This document shows positions 6,217 through 6,734 of a stretch of 6,734 bases of DNA, piece by piece. A program made the position numbers and the translations under genes. The notes below the pieces were generated by a model. It did not search any database. It saw only the letters and a program-made list of their open reading frames with translations, and was not told where the DNA came from. The DNA lies in NCBI GenBank assembly GCA_002502705.1, contig DAQB01000134.1:30364-37097 (forward strand), written 5' to 3'. This DNA comes from Thermoplasmatales archaeon UBA582. Its GTDB lineage: Archaea > Thermoplasmatota > Thermoplasmata > Thermoplasmatales > Thermoplasmataceae. The first letter of the stretch is position 1. Every line of letters starts with the position of its first letter.

Positions 6217-6734
<518 letters not shown>

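Overview
The window looks like an archaeal chromosome segment, most likely from the Thermoplasmata (Thermoplasmatales-like) or a close relative. Three things point there. A deoxyhypusine synthase, found in archaea and eukaryotes, is cut by the right edge. Arg and Ile codons are rich in AGG/AGA and ATA. The promoters are archaeal TATA boxes placed about 25 nt before start codons (leaderless genes), next to an operon that uses GGTGG/GAGGTGAT Shine-Dalgarno sites matching the archaeal 16S tail. The order-level placement is inference.

Left part (1-3921, minus strand): a tightly coupled operon for a membrane-bound complex of the group 4 [NiFe]-hydrogenase / complex I superfamily. In transcription order it encodes a HyfC/NuoH-like membrane anchor, a HyfE-like (NuoK-related) subunit, a HyfF-like antiporter-type proton channel, and a HyfG/HycE/NuoD-like large subunit cut by the left edge. 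The genes overlap by 4, 4 and 14 nt. The large subunit keeps the family fold signatures but has lost the proximal Cys-x-x-Cys nickel ligands (Arg-Ile-Asn-Gly-Phe-His instead of Arg-x-Cys-Gly-x-Cys). It also lacks the complex I GPxHP histidine. The channel subunit keeps its charged proton-path residues. This fits an energy-converting hydrogenase-related (Ehr) complex, an ion pump with an unassigned electron reaction, rather than a hydrogenase.

Middle (3922-4116): a 195-nt divergent intergenic region with a TATA-like box for each direction and several short palindromes just downstream of the operon's box.

Right part (4117-6734): a GT-B fold family 4 glycosyltransferase (plus strand); a convergent ornithine cyclodeaminase/mu-crystallin family NAD(P)-dependent oxidoreductase (minus), overlapping it by 15 nt; a divergent small protein of unknown function (plus); and the C-terminal 69 residues of deoxyhypusine synthase (minus), overlapping the small gene by 4 nt. 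These four genes show no obvious joint pathway. They look like single transcription units packed closely in a compact genome. No tRNA, rRNA, CRISPR array, insertion sequence or integration site is visible.
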